Shown in pieces: positions 16,845 to 24,760 of a stretch of DNA of 64,000 bases. Every line of letters starts with the position of its first letter. Position 1 is the first letter of the stretch. The notes beneath the pieces were generated by a model. It searched no databases and was not told where the DNA came from. It worked only from the letters and a program-made list of their open reading frames with translations. Source of the stretch: VAZQ01 sp036557665 (GTDB lineage Bacteria; Pseudomonadota; Alphaproteobacteria; Rhizobiales; Xanthobacteraceae); NCBI GenBank assembly GCA_036557665.1, contig DATBHG010000008.1:7413-71412 (forward strand), written 5' to 3'. The translations under genes and the position numbers were made by a program.

Positions 16845-17072
16845 ATGACAGGAAAGACCACCAGAGAGCTCGCGCTCGATGCTATCGATCAGGCTCTAGC
16901 CGAGTCGATCCGGCAGCAGTTCGTCAGCATGGCACTCGCCGATCCGCTCGATGACGGAGGCACTCCACTCGCGCTGAAGAGATTCAAACGGTCTGTTCCA
17001 CACATCGCCGAATTGCATAAGCGGGCGCGGGCGATAGTGGCCGATATCTTTAAAGAGGAAACCCACGATTGA
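16845..17072 (+). CDS. Small protein of unknown function
   Basis: A 75-residue soluble, helical protein starting at ATG 16845, chosen because AGGAAGG lies about eight bases upstream. The sequence is highly charged (TRELALDAIDQALAESIRQQF near the start, HIAELHKRARAIVADIFKEE at the end) with no signal or membrane helix. I recognise no domain. It sits between the frameshifted gene at 16330 and the convergent methyltransferase gene. Confidence 0.6.
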   Translation: MTGKTTRELALDAIDQALAESIRQQFVSMALADPLDDGGTPLALKRFKRSVPHIAELHKRARAIVADIFKEETHD

Positions 17073-17338
17073 TCCGCCGTGCCGCCGTATCCGGCGCATC
17101 AGCCACACCCGCTCGAAGGGGCAAGTGCCGTAGCCGGCCACTATGGCCGCGCAGATCGACACGGCCATTGCTCGCGCAGCGCGGTGATGCCCGATCCGGA
17201 GCGAACTTTATTTCGCATGCAGAAGAAGCGGCCATGTCCGCGAAATCGGACATGGCCGGCATCGACTCTCGGGAAGATCAGTTTCGATTTGCTCCCATCG
17301 AGATGCCGTGAGCGACTCGCGGCGGCCTGCAAGGGCTC

Positions 17339-18187
17339 TCATCGCTTGGTGATGACGATCTCGAGGTATTCGCCCGGAAGCACCATCGTCTCGTCGCCGG
17401 AGGCATTGAAGCGTCCGACAAGGGTGATGATATCGCCGGCGAGCGCTTTCCTGCCGGTCTCATCGAGCGCGGCAAAGGCCTTGAGCATTGGTCCGTAGTA
17501 CCTCCGGAAGATGTCGAGAAAGTGCTGCGCCGAGCGATACCGGAAAACGAAGTTGCGCGGCTCCGCGGCGATCGTGGATGCCGCGGCTTCGAACGTCGTT
17601 TGCACCCAATCCCGCGTGCCCCAGACGAGCGGCGACTTGACGCCGGCCGGCGGCGGCAGGTGCTTGCCGATCGTCTTGAAGATTTGGCCGATGAAACCCT
17701 CCGGCGTCCAATTGGCGAGGCCGATGCGGCCGCCGGGCTTGCATACCCGCACCAGCTCGGCAGCCGTGCGGTCCTGATCGGGGCTGAACATGCAGCCGAA
17801 AGTCGAAACCACCGCGTCGAAGGACGCCTCGGCAAACGGCAGATCCTCGGCGTCGGCTATCTGAAACTTGACCTGAAGCCCCTCCGCTTCGACCCGCTTG
17901 CGACCGCGAGCAAGGAGCGTCTCGACGTAATCGGTGGACGTGACCTCGCACCAGCGCCGGGCGGCGGCCAGTGTGATATTGCCATTGCCGGCGGCGACGT
18001 CGAGCACTGTTTGGCCGGCGCGCAAGTCCATGGCCTCCGCCAGTTGCTCGCCGACGATCTGCAAGGTCGTGCCGATGACGGCGTAGTCGCCGGACGACCA
18101 GGCCACTTGCTGCCTGGCCTTGAGGGACTTCAGGTCCGGCGCAGGCTTTCCGGCCATTGGCGGGCGGCATTCAATGATCGTAGTCAT
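17339..18187 (-). CDS. Class I SAM-dependent methyltransferase
   Basis: A 282-residue methyltransferase of the Methyltransf_11/25 type. Motif I is VLDVAAGNGNITLAAARR (about residues 60-77), motif II lies at QIADAEDLPFAEASFDAVVS, and a post-motif LVRVCKPGGRIGLANWTPEGF follows. The start at 18187 drops twelve upstream residues that look non-coding. It is transcribed away from an AraC regulator whose gene starts 244 bases off, suggesting control by that regulator. The acceptor substrate cannot be read from the sequence; UbiE-like, arsenite and small-molecule methylases share these motifs, and no Cys triad typical of ArsM is visible. Confidence 0.85.
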   Translation of the reverse strand: MTTIIECRPPMAGKPAPDLKSLKARQQVAWSSGDYAVIGTTLQIVGEQLAEAMDLRAGQTVLDVAAGNGNITLAAARRWCEVTSTDYVETLLARGRKRVEAEGLQVKFQIADAEDLPFAEASFDAVVSTFGCMFSPDQDRTAAELVRVCKPGGRIGLANWTPEGFIGQIFKTIGKHLPPPAGVKSPLVWGTRDWVQTTFEAAASTIAAEPRNFVFRYRSAQHFLDIFRRYYGPMLKAFAALDETGRKALAGDIITLVGRFNASGDETMVLPGEYLEIVITKR

Positions 18188-18431
18188 GATGATTCTCCTC
18201 GAAGAGTCGGAATCGCAACACATTGCCTAGGCGATGTCTCGACGACGCGCACATCGCGTGGCGACCTTCCATCATCGCTATGCCAGCCGCTGCCCGCGTT
18301 GAATGACCATGATGCCGAACCTCTTGCTCGCACATCCAGAGTCGCTATCGTCCTTGCCCGATCGTCCGGGAGGCTTGCTTCTGCGTCCAGGACACTAACG
18401 CGCGAATACAGCCGACGTTGTTCGAAGGATC
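18188..18431. promoter_or_regulatory. Divergent promoter region, methyltransferase / AraC regulator
   Basis: The 244 bases between two diverging starts should contain both promoters and, by the usual AraC-family habit, the binding site of the regulator encoded at 18432. I cannot point to a specific operator; no clear direct repeat stands out. Confidence 0.4.
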
Positions 18432-19421
18432 ATGCCGATGAGCACGGACGCGTTGTCGGACCTCCTCTCGGCCGTGCATTTGTCCGGGTCGGTGTTTTTC
18501 GACGTCACCGCCAAGTCGCCATGGGTCGCGGAAGCGCCGCCTGCGGCACAGATTGCCAACGAGGTAACGCCCGGCGCTCAGCATGCCATCGAGTATCATG
18601 TCGTTACCCGCGGCTCATGCTGGATATCCCTCCTCGGAGATATCGGATTCGAGCCGGTCAAGCTCGAGGAGGGGGACATAGCGGTGATTCCGCATGGCGA
18701 CCCCCATGTGGTTTCGAGCGAGCCGGGCATGCGCGCCGAGCCTAATTTGGATCTCTTCCGCCAGCCCGAGGACGCCAACACATTGCCTTTCACGCTGCGA
18801 ACCGGCGGCGACGGTCAGAGCGACGCCCATCTGATTTGCGGCTTCTTCAGTTGCGACGTGCGTCCTTTCAATCCGCTGCTGGACGCGCTGCCGCGCTTCA
18901 TGCGGCTCAGGCGCGACCCATCACTGGCGTCACAAAGTCTGCTCGACCAATTTGTCCGTTTCGCCAGCGCCGAGACGGGCAACAAACGCGCGGGCAGCCA
19001 AAGCGTTCTCAACCGGCTTTCGGAGCTGATGTTCGTAGAGGTCATTCGCTCGCACATGGATCAGCTTGCGAGCAACAATACCGGCTGGCTCGCGGGACTG
19101 CGGGATCCCTTGGTCGGCCGCGCGCTGACGCTGTTGCATGCGCGGCCCTCCCGCGCCTGGACACTGGAGGAGCTCGCCTCGGAGGCCGCTGCCTCACGGT
19201 CGGCGCTGGCCGATCGATTTACCCATCTGGTCGGCTGTCCGCCGATGCAGTATCTGACTCAATGGCGCATGCAGATGGCGGCCAAACGTCTGGCAGATCC
19301 CACCGCCAAGGTTGCCGCTGTCGCTCATGAGGTGGGATACGAGTCCGAGGCTGCATTCAGCCGCGCTTTCAAAAAGCACGTCGGCCGATCGCCGAGCCAA
19401 TGGCGAACCGGTTCAACCTGA
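18432..19421 (+). CDS. AraC-family transcriptional regulator with cupin-type sensor domain
   Basis: A 329-residue regulator. Residues about 10-200 form the Cupin_6-type ligand domain (EYHVVTRGSCWISLLGD, then EEGDIAVIPHGDPHVVSSEPG). The C-terminal 100 residues hold the two helix-turn-helix units of the AraC family (WTLEELASEAAASRSALADRF, shown only in part, and VAAVAHEVGYESEAAFSRAF). Such proteins usually control a neighbouring divergent gene, here the methyltransferase. The following minus-strand operon ends 73 bases past this gene and is convergent, so is less likely a target. The inducer is unknown. Confidence 0.88.
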   Translation: MPMSTDALSDLLSAVHLSGSVFFDVTAKSPWVAEAPPAAQIANEVTPGAQHAIEYHVVTRGSCWISLLGDIGFEPVKLEEGDIAVIPHGDPHVVSSEPGMRAEPNLDLFRQPEDANTLPFTLRTGGDGQSDAHLICGFFSCDVRPFNPLLDALPRFMRLRRDPSLASQSLLDQFVRFASAETGNKRAGSQSVLNRLSELMFVEVIRSHMDQLASNNTGWLAGLRDPLVGRALTLLHARPSRAWTLEELASEAAASRSALADRFTHLVGCPPMQYLTQWRMQMAAKRLADPTAKVAAVAHEVGYESEAAFSRAFKKHVGRSPSQWRTGST

Positions 19422-19494
19422 TCTCATGCACGCGGGCGGACGAGCCTCGCCCGGAAATGAGCTCCCCTATTGGAGGACCGAGAAGTGCAGAGGC

Positions 19495-20676
19495 TCAGGG
19501 AAGCCGCCGCAGCTCGCGCGATACCTGCGTCAAACATTCGTTGCCGGCTGACCGAATGACGATCATGTCCTCGACCATCATGCCACCCCAACCGATTTGG
19601 TAATAGGGCGTCTCGACGCACAGCACCATGCCCTCCTCGAGCTCGACGGCATGGCTCGCCGCATTCAGCGTCGGATATTCGTACACCTCGATGCCTATAC
19701 CATGCCCGCAATGGCTGCGTTGATAGCCGGGCAGCGCACCCCGGCGCACCCGGTCGACCGCCACCTTGAACATGTCGCCGGCGGTCACGCCCGATCGCGC
19801 CAGCGCGCGCTGGGCCTGCTCGCCCTCGAGCAGAGCGGCGTAGCGCTGCTCCTGCTCGCGCGTCGGCTCGCCGACAACGGCAGTGCGCGCCATATCGGCC
19901 CAATAGCCGTCGACCGTACAACCGATATCAAAGCGCACGAGATCGCCATTGCTCAATTTCGCCGGCGTCGCGTACGCGTCCGCGAGTGCGCTGCGCTCGC
20001 CACGAGTAACGACGACGAACCGCGGCACGCCGCCGCCGGCGCGCATCTCGCCGGCGATGATCGCGCTCAATTCAAGCTCGGTCACGCCGGCCCTGGCGTG
20101 AGCGAACGCCTTCTCGAGGCCACGCTCGGCGATGGCGGCAGCGTGAGCGATCTTTTGGATTTCATCGGAAAGCTTGGTGCGGCGGGCCTTCATGATGGCT
20201 GGCCGCGCATCGAAGCTGCGCGCCCCGGCCAGGTTTTGCAGCTCCTGCAATTCACGTGCGCTTGCACAATCGAGGCCGACACGCTGTTGCGGCTTTATCG
20301 TGGCCGCAATCGCGGCGCGAAGTGCATCGGCGAACGTCGCCTCCAGTTTCGGTAAAGCGGAAAAATCGAGACCGGTCGCGTTGCTTGTTTCGAAGAAAAA
20401 CACGCCGTAGCGGTAAATGCCGGCAGGATCGCGCAGCACTTCGAGTGCCGCCGCGACGTCGCTTGCTCCGGTGACCAGAACGGCCGTCTCGCGGGTGACG
20501 ATCGCCGCCGTGCGATAATCGCGCATGAGGTCGAGCAGCAGGCTGCGATAGCCGCACAGGTAGCCCACATGCGTCGGATCGTTGGAGACTATGACGTCGA
20601 CAGGCTGATCGCATGCGTCGAATACCTTGCTGCGCACCTTGTGGGCGATGGCTCTCAAGTCGTCCCTGACGAACAT
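19495..20676 (-). CDS. M24-family metallohydrolase (creatinase/Xaa-Pro peptidase fold)
   Basis: A 393-residue pita-bread-fold enzyme with an N-terminal creatinase-like domain (residues 1-150) and a C-terminal catalytic domain. Probable metal ligands are visible: Asp pair in RFDIGCTVDGYWAD, His in SHCGHGIGIEVYE, Glu in CVETPYY and Glu in VEDMIV. Family members cleave Xaa-Pro peptides, creatine, or related amides such as N-acetyl-diaminobutyrate (ectoine route). It is the last gene of the ten-gene minus-strand operon, three bases after the LLM oxidoreductase gene, so a catabolic amide-cleaving role is more likely than general peptide turnover. The substrate is unknown. Confidence 0.85.
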   Translation of the reverse strand: MFVRDDLRAIAHKVRSKVFDACDQPVDVIVSNDPTHVGYLCGYRSLLLDLMRDYRTAAIVTRETAVLVTGASDVAAALEVLRDPAGIYRYGVFFFETSNATGLDFSALPKLEATFADALRAAIAATIKPQQRVGLDCASARELQELQNLAGARSFDARPAIMKARRTKLSDEIQKIAHAAAIAERGLEKAFAHARAGVTELELSAIIAGEMRAGGGVPRFVVVTRGERSALADAYATPAKLSNGDLVRFDIGCTVDGYWADMARTAVVGEPTREQEQRYAALLEGEQAQRALARSGVTAGDMFKVAVDRVRRGALPGYQRSHCGHGIGIEVYEYPTLNAASHAVELEEGMVLCVETPYYQIGWGGMMVEDMIVIRSAGNECLTQVSRELRRLP

Positions 20677-20679
20677 CTT

Positions 20680-21672
20680 TCATCTCCCCATCGACTGAGG
20701 CGGCGGGCGCACCATGGCAAGCACCTCTTGCAGCTCACTGCGCCCGTGCATGCCGTATGCCACGATCTCGTCAAGGCCGGCATCCCGATAGGTCTCCAGC
20801 GTCCCCCTCACTTGGTCGGGGGTGCCGCTGGCACAATGGCGCATCACCAGATCATCGGTCATCAACGCGTCGACGCGTCCCCAATTCTCCTGCGCCATGG
20901 CCTCCGCCAGGGCCGTCTGATCCAGCCGGCTGCGGGCAAGCTTCAGATTACGCGCGTGATGCGCGCCACGCAGGATGTAGGCAAGCCGCCGCCGCACGCG
21001 CTCGTGCGCGCGAGGCGCATGCGCATCCACCGAGCAGACGACGAGTGCCGCCTTCCTGATGGTCCTGCCGCCGCGTTCCTCGCCGCGCCGCACGATTTGC
21101 AGGCACCAGCCGATGAAAGCGGGAGACGTGCCGGCGCTGACCACCACCCCATCGGCTTTTTCCCCCGCGAGCTCGAGCATCCGCGGGCCGGATGCGGCGA
21201 GCCACAGCGGCAGCCGGTGCGGACCCATGGCAAGGCGGCCGGATATGCGGTAGCGGCGGCCGGCAAACCTGACCGACTCCCCGGACAACAGCAGGCGTGT
21301 CACATCGAGGGCTTCGCGCAGCGTCTCGACCGGATGCTCCGCGGCCAGCCCCGCCGCTTCGAGAGCCGCGGGTGCACCAACTCCGAAGCAGAGTTGCACG
21401 CGGCCTGGAAAGAGCTCATCGAGGGTGGCCGCCGCCATCGCGGCATAGACCGGATGGACCGTATACGGGCTGATCGCCATCAGGACGATGCCGAGATTGC
21501 GGCTTGCCGCCAACGCCGCCGCGCCGGACACAATCGGCTCGCGGTTAAAAAGATGCGCGGCAAGCCACAGGTTTGCGGCGCCCGCCGCCTCAGCCGCTTC
21601 GACCAGCGCGCGCAACGAGGCGGGAGGATCGCTGCCGTCGACCGAAACACTGATCAGCAGCGGCGGCGCCAT
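20680..21672 (-). CDS. LLM-class flavin-dependent oxidoreductase
   Basis: A 330-residue luciferase-like TIM-barrel protein. Family marks are the segment RVQLCFGVGAP followed by the helix ETLREALDVTRLLLSGESVRF (given in part), then the RYRISGRL...LPLWLAASGPRMLELAGEKADGVV stretch that is typical of F420- or FMN-dependent members. It starts seven bases before the PLP-enzyme stop and ends three bases before the M24 gene. It is distinct from the second LLM protein at 22996; the two share fold but little sequence. A monooxygenase or dehydrogenase step in the pathway is the natural inference. Confidence 0.85.
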   Translation of the reverse strand: MAPPLLISVSVDGSDPPASLRALVEAAEAAGAANLWLAAHLFNREPIVSGAAALAASRNLGIVLMAISPYTVHPVYAAMAAATLDELFPGRVQLCFGVGAPAALEAAGLAAEHPVETLREALDVTRLLLSGESVRFAGRRYRISGRLAMGPHRLPLWLAASGPRMLELAGEKADGVVVSAGTSPAFIGWCLQIVRRGEERGGRTIRKAALVVCSVDAHAPRAHERVRRRLAYILRGAHHARNLKLARSRLDQTALAEAMAQENWGRVDALMTDDLVMRHCASGTPDQVRGTLETYRDAGLDEIVAYGMHGRSELQEVLAMVRPPPQSMGR

Positions 21673-21679
21673 CCGGCTC

Positions 21680-22924
21680 TCACTGGCGCTGCAGGGATGC
21701 GATGACGCTGTCGAGCGAGGATCGCGCGGCGGCGGACGATACCATCGGGGTTGTCGGCATCTCCTTCAATCCGGTCGAGGTCAGAACCGTCACGATCGGC
21801 TCGGCAAAGACCTCGCCGCGCTGTCTCGCCTCCCGCAAGGCAGCGAGCCCCGCGGCTCCGGAATATTCCTGCCACAGGCCCTCGTGCGCCACCTCGCTGG
21901 CGGCTTGCGCAAGCACGTCATCGCAAAAGGTCAGCGGACGGCCGCGAGTCCCGCGCAGCGCCACTACCGCACGATAGGAGCTTACGGTGCAGGCGATGCC
22001 GGCCGCAATCGAGGACGGACCGGTGACTTCCGCCGCCGCCGCGTTGCGCGAAACCGCACGGGCGAGCGGCGCCCGGACCGCGGGCTCGGCCGAGAGGATT
22101 TGCGGAACCGCATCCGACAATCCCAGACTTTTGAGCTCGCCAAATCCCTTGGCTACGCCGAACAACAGCTCGCCATAGCCCGTAGGCAGGACGACCGTGC
22201 CGGGTACGCGGGCGCCAAGCTGGCTGAAAATCTCATAGGCGATGGTCTTGTAGCCTTCCGGCCCGAACGGATTTCCAGTATGGAAACGCGTGAGATTGCT
22301 CGCCGGCATGAAGCCGGTTTCGTCGACAATGCGATTGAGCGCGGCCCAGCGCTCCTCGTGCGGCACCAGCAGAAAGTCGCTGCCGAGCGCGCTCTGAAAA
22401 TGCTCGAAGGCGCTCTGCGCGCCGGGTGAGGAAATGACGACGCAGCGCAAGCCGGCCCGGCGCGCATAAGCGGCCGACGAAGCGCCGTGATTCCCGCTCG
22501 AGGCGACGGCTATCCCGCGCGCGCCGATCGCCAAGGCCGTTGAGACAATGCAGTAGCTCAATCGATCCTTGTGGCTCCAGGTCGGATTCCGGCTTTCGTC
22601 CTTGAGCCAGATCGGACCTTCGACACCGACCCAGCGCGCCAGCCGCCGACTGGCGACGAGCGGAGTGCCTCCTTCGCCCAAAGACAGCTCCGCTCCGAGC
22701 GGCGGCAGCAGTGGCGCCCAGCGCAACAGGCCCGGCAGCGGCGGCTGGCGAAAAATGTCCTTGGAAATTCTTGCGTAATCGAAATCGATTTCGAGCGGAT
22801 ATTGCATGTCCGGCGTGCTGGTACGCGGACAGCCGTGCAACAGCGGCGGGTCGAGCGGAAACAGCAGGGTGGGGTCGCCCAGCGAGCGTTGCCCGATTGC
22901 CGCTGATCCGCTCGACGCCATCAC
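21680..22924 (-). CDS. PLP-dependent enzyme, threonine synthase-like (fold type II)
   Basis: A 414-residue fold-type-II PLP enzyme. The Schiff-base lysine is K119 in NPTWSHKDRLS, preceded by GPIWLKDES; the substrate-carboxylate loop is ASSGNHGASSAAYA, and a Gly-rich phosphate loop occurs as LPTGYGELLFG. It is shorter than true threonine synthase and lies among catabolic genes instead of thrA/thrB, so a lyase, deaminase or synthase acting on a pathway intermediate is more likely than threonine biosynthesis. The gap to the upstream LLM gene is 71 bases, the widest inside this part of the operon. Confidence 0.83.
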   Translation of the reverse strand: MMASSGSAAIGQRSLGDPTLLFPLDPPLLHGCPRTSTPDMQYPLEIDFDYARISKDIFRQPPLPGLLRWAPLLPPLGAELSLGEGGTPLVASRRLARWVGVEGPIWLKDESRNPTWSHKDRLSYCIVSTALAIGARGIAVASSGNHGASSAAYARRAGLRCVVISSPGAQSAFEHFQSALGSDFLLVPHEERWAALNRIVDETGFMPASNLTRFHTGNPFGPEGYKTIAYEIFSQLGARVPGTVVLPTGYGELLFGVAKGFGELKSLGLSDAVPQILSAEPAVRAPLARAVSRNAAAAEVTGPSSIAAGIACTVSSYRAVVALRGTRGRPLTFCDDVLAQAASEVAHEGLWQEYSGAAGLAALREARQRGEVFAEPIVTVLTSTGLKEMPTTPMVSSAAARSSLDSVIASLQRQ

Positions 22925-22995
22925 CGGCTTTCACCGGTCACCAGCACGACCGGCACCGACGCAGGGTTCTCATGCGATGCACGTTCGCTGTCACG

Positions 22996-24009
22996 TCACG
23001 AGACCCGTGGTCTGACCTCTTCCGCAAAGATCTGCATTTGATCAAGCAGCTCGGCAACGCTGTCAGCGGCGAAGAACAGCCCGAGGAAATGCGTCACTCC
23101 GGCCTCGCGGAATGCCGTCGCCCGCGCAATCACCGTCTCGATGCTGCCAACGAGATTGACGTCCTCCGGATCGAGCGAAGCCTGGCCTTTGAGAGTCGAC
23201 TTCTTCAGCGATTCAAGATGCTTGAACATCTGGCTCTCGCGGAAGCGCGCGACCGCCTTTTCCTGATCGCGGCCGACATGCACGATGTATTGCGGTGCGA
23301 TCTGCAATTCGGAGAACCTGCGGCCTGCCGACTCGGTCATCTCCTTGAGCTCCGTCACCATGCGCTGCAGCGTTTGCTGCGGCATGGCGGCGGGAATCCA
23401 CCCGTCGCCGGATAGCGCCGTGCGCCGCAGGTGGGCCTGGTTATTGCCGCCGAAGTAGATCGGCAGCCGTTGCTGCTTCGGCTTGGGGAACAGCTCGACC
23501 TTGTTGAATTTGTAATACTTGCCGTCGAACGACGCCTCGCGCTGCGAGAACAGGATGCGCAGAGCTTCCACGCCCTCTTCTACCATATCGCCGCGATGGA
23601 CCTTGCCGCTCGGATTGAGCGCCTCGAACTCCTCACGGTAGGCTCCGATGCCGACACCTATTTCCAGGCGGCCATCGCTGAGATGGTCCAGCGTGGCAAT
23701 CTGCTTCGCCGTCACCACGATATCGCGGCGCATCGGCAGCACGAGGACGCCGGTGCCGAAGCGCAGCGTCCTGGTATGGGCAGCGAGATAAGCGTAGGTG
23801 ACCAGAGGCTCCCAGAAGCGCGGCGGAACCGGAAATTCGGACCGCACGTAATGCTGGGTGGTCATATGATCGTTGCCCCACACGGAATGATAGCCGAGCG
23901 CCTCGGCGTGCCGGGCGATGCGGACCAAATCCTCGATGTTGGAAAACGGGATCGGGTAGGTCAGACCTTCCATGCCCGTCGGAAATCCAACGCTAAACAA
24001 TGCGCTCAT
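22996..24009 (-). CDS. LLM-class flavin-dependent oxidoreductase
   Basis: A 337-residue luciferase-like oxidoreductase. The N terminus (FSVGFPTGMEGL, then RHAEALGYHSVWGNDHM) and the segments GTGVLVLPMRRD, LSDGRLEIGVGIGAYREEF and LPIYFGGNNQAHLRRTA are classic for this class, including the Gly-rich loop that binds the flavin phosphate. It follows the LivF gene by 19 bases, linking oxidation directly to uptake. With the second LLM gene at 20680 it gives the operon two flavin steps, or one enzyme with two isoforms. The substrate is unknown. Confidence 0.87.
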   Translation of the reverse strand: MSALFSVGFPTGMEGLTYPIPFSNIEDLVRIARHAEALGYHSVWGNDHMTTQHYVRSEFPVPPRFWEPLVTYAYLAAHTRTLRFGTGVLVLPMRRDIVVTAKQIATLDHLSDGRLEIGVGIGAYREEFEALNPSGKVHRGDMVEEGVEALRILFSQREASFDGKYYKFNKVELFPKPKQQRLPIYFGGNNQAHLRRTALSGDGWIPAAMPQQTLQRMVTELKEMTESAGRRFSELQIAPQYIVHVGRDQEKAVARFRESQMFKHLESLKKSTLKGQASLDPEDVNLVGSIETVIARATAFREAGVTHFLGLFFAADSVAELLDQMQIFAEEVRPRVS

Positions 24010-24028
24010 CGTTTATCCTCGCCTGCTG

Positions 24029-24760
24029 TCAGCGATCGCTGCCCTGCCTGTGCCGATGCTCTCCGAAATAGACGCGCTCGGCCTCGTTTCTTTCCATGGC
24101 ATCTTGCATCGAGCCTGCCCACGCCAGCCGGCCGGCGGCAAGCATGCAGCAGCGCTCGCCAACTGCGCGCGCTATCTCCATATTCTGCTCGACCAGGACG
24201 ATACCGACGCCGCGTTGCCGGATGCGGCCAATGGCGGCGATCAGCGTGCGAGCGATGCCTGATGCCAGGCCCGCCGAAGGCTCGTCCAAGAGGAGGAGCT
24301 TCGGATTTGTCACCAGCGCGCGCGCGATAGCCAGCATCTGCTGCTCGCCTCCCGACAGCGACCCCGCGGTCTGCCGGCGGCGTTCCTTCAGCACCGGAAA
24401 CAGCTCGTAGACCGATGCCGGCGGCGTCGGTGCGCGACCGACGGCCGCCTTGGTTGCGGCGAGCAGCGTCTCCTCCACCGTGAATGTGCGAAACAGCTCG
24501 CGCCATTGCGGGACCAGAGCCAACCCCCTGCGCACGATCGCGCTGGCGCTCAAGCGGGAAATATCATGGCCGAGAAACTCCACCCTACCCCGGCGCTTGG
24601 GAAGAAGTCCGGCGATGGCCTCCACGGCGGACGTCTTGCCGCCACCGTTAGGACCCAGCAGAACCACCGCCTCCCCGCTCTCGACCGAGAAGCTCAGCCC
24701 GCTTACCGCGACCACCGGTCCGTAGGCTACCGTCAGATCCGTGACGCGCAATGCGATCAA
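24029..24760 (-). CDS. livF: ABC transporter ATP-binding protein, LivF-type
   Basis: A 243-residue ATPase of the branched-chain-amino-acid (HAAT) family. The TTG start at 24760 overlaps the stop of the LivM-LivG gene by four bases and gives the proper N terminus (IALRVTDLTVAYGPVVAV). Walker A is GPNGGGKTS, with Gly where Ala is usual; the signature is LSGGEQQMLAIARAL; Walker B is LLLLDEPSAGLA. The C terminus (ERNEAERVYFGEH) is normal for LivF. It pairs with the LivG half of the neighbouring fusion protein. Confidence 0.9.
   Translation of the reverse strand: MIALRVTDLTVAYGPVVAVSGLSFSVESGEAVVLLGPNGGGKTSAVEAIAGLLPKRRGRVEFLGHDISRLSASAIVRRGLALVPQWRELFRTFTVEETLLAATKAAVGRAPTPPASVYELFPVLKERRRQTAGSLSGGEQQMLAIARALVTNPKLLLLDEPSAGLASGIARTLIAAIGRIRQRGVGIVLVEQNMEIARAVGERCCMLAAGRLAWAGSMQDAMERNEAERVYFGEHRHRQGSDR

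Noticed and set aside
19495..22924. Ectoine degradation (M24 DoeA/EutD plus PLP enzyme EutB)
   Set aside because: The M24 and PLP enzymes recall that route, but no cyclodeaminase (EutC), racemase-like EutA, deacetylase (DoeB/EutE) or ectoine-type transporter is present, and two LLM enzymes would be unexplained.
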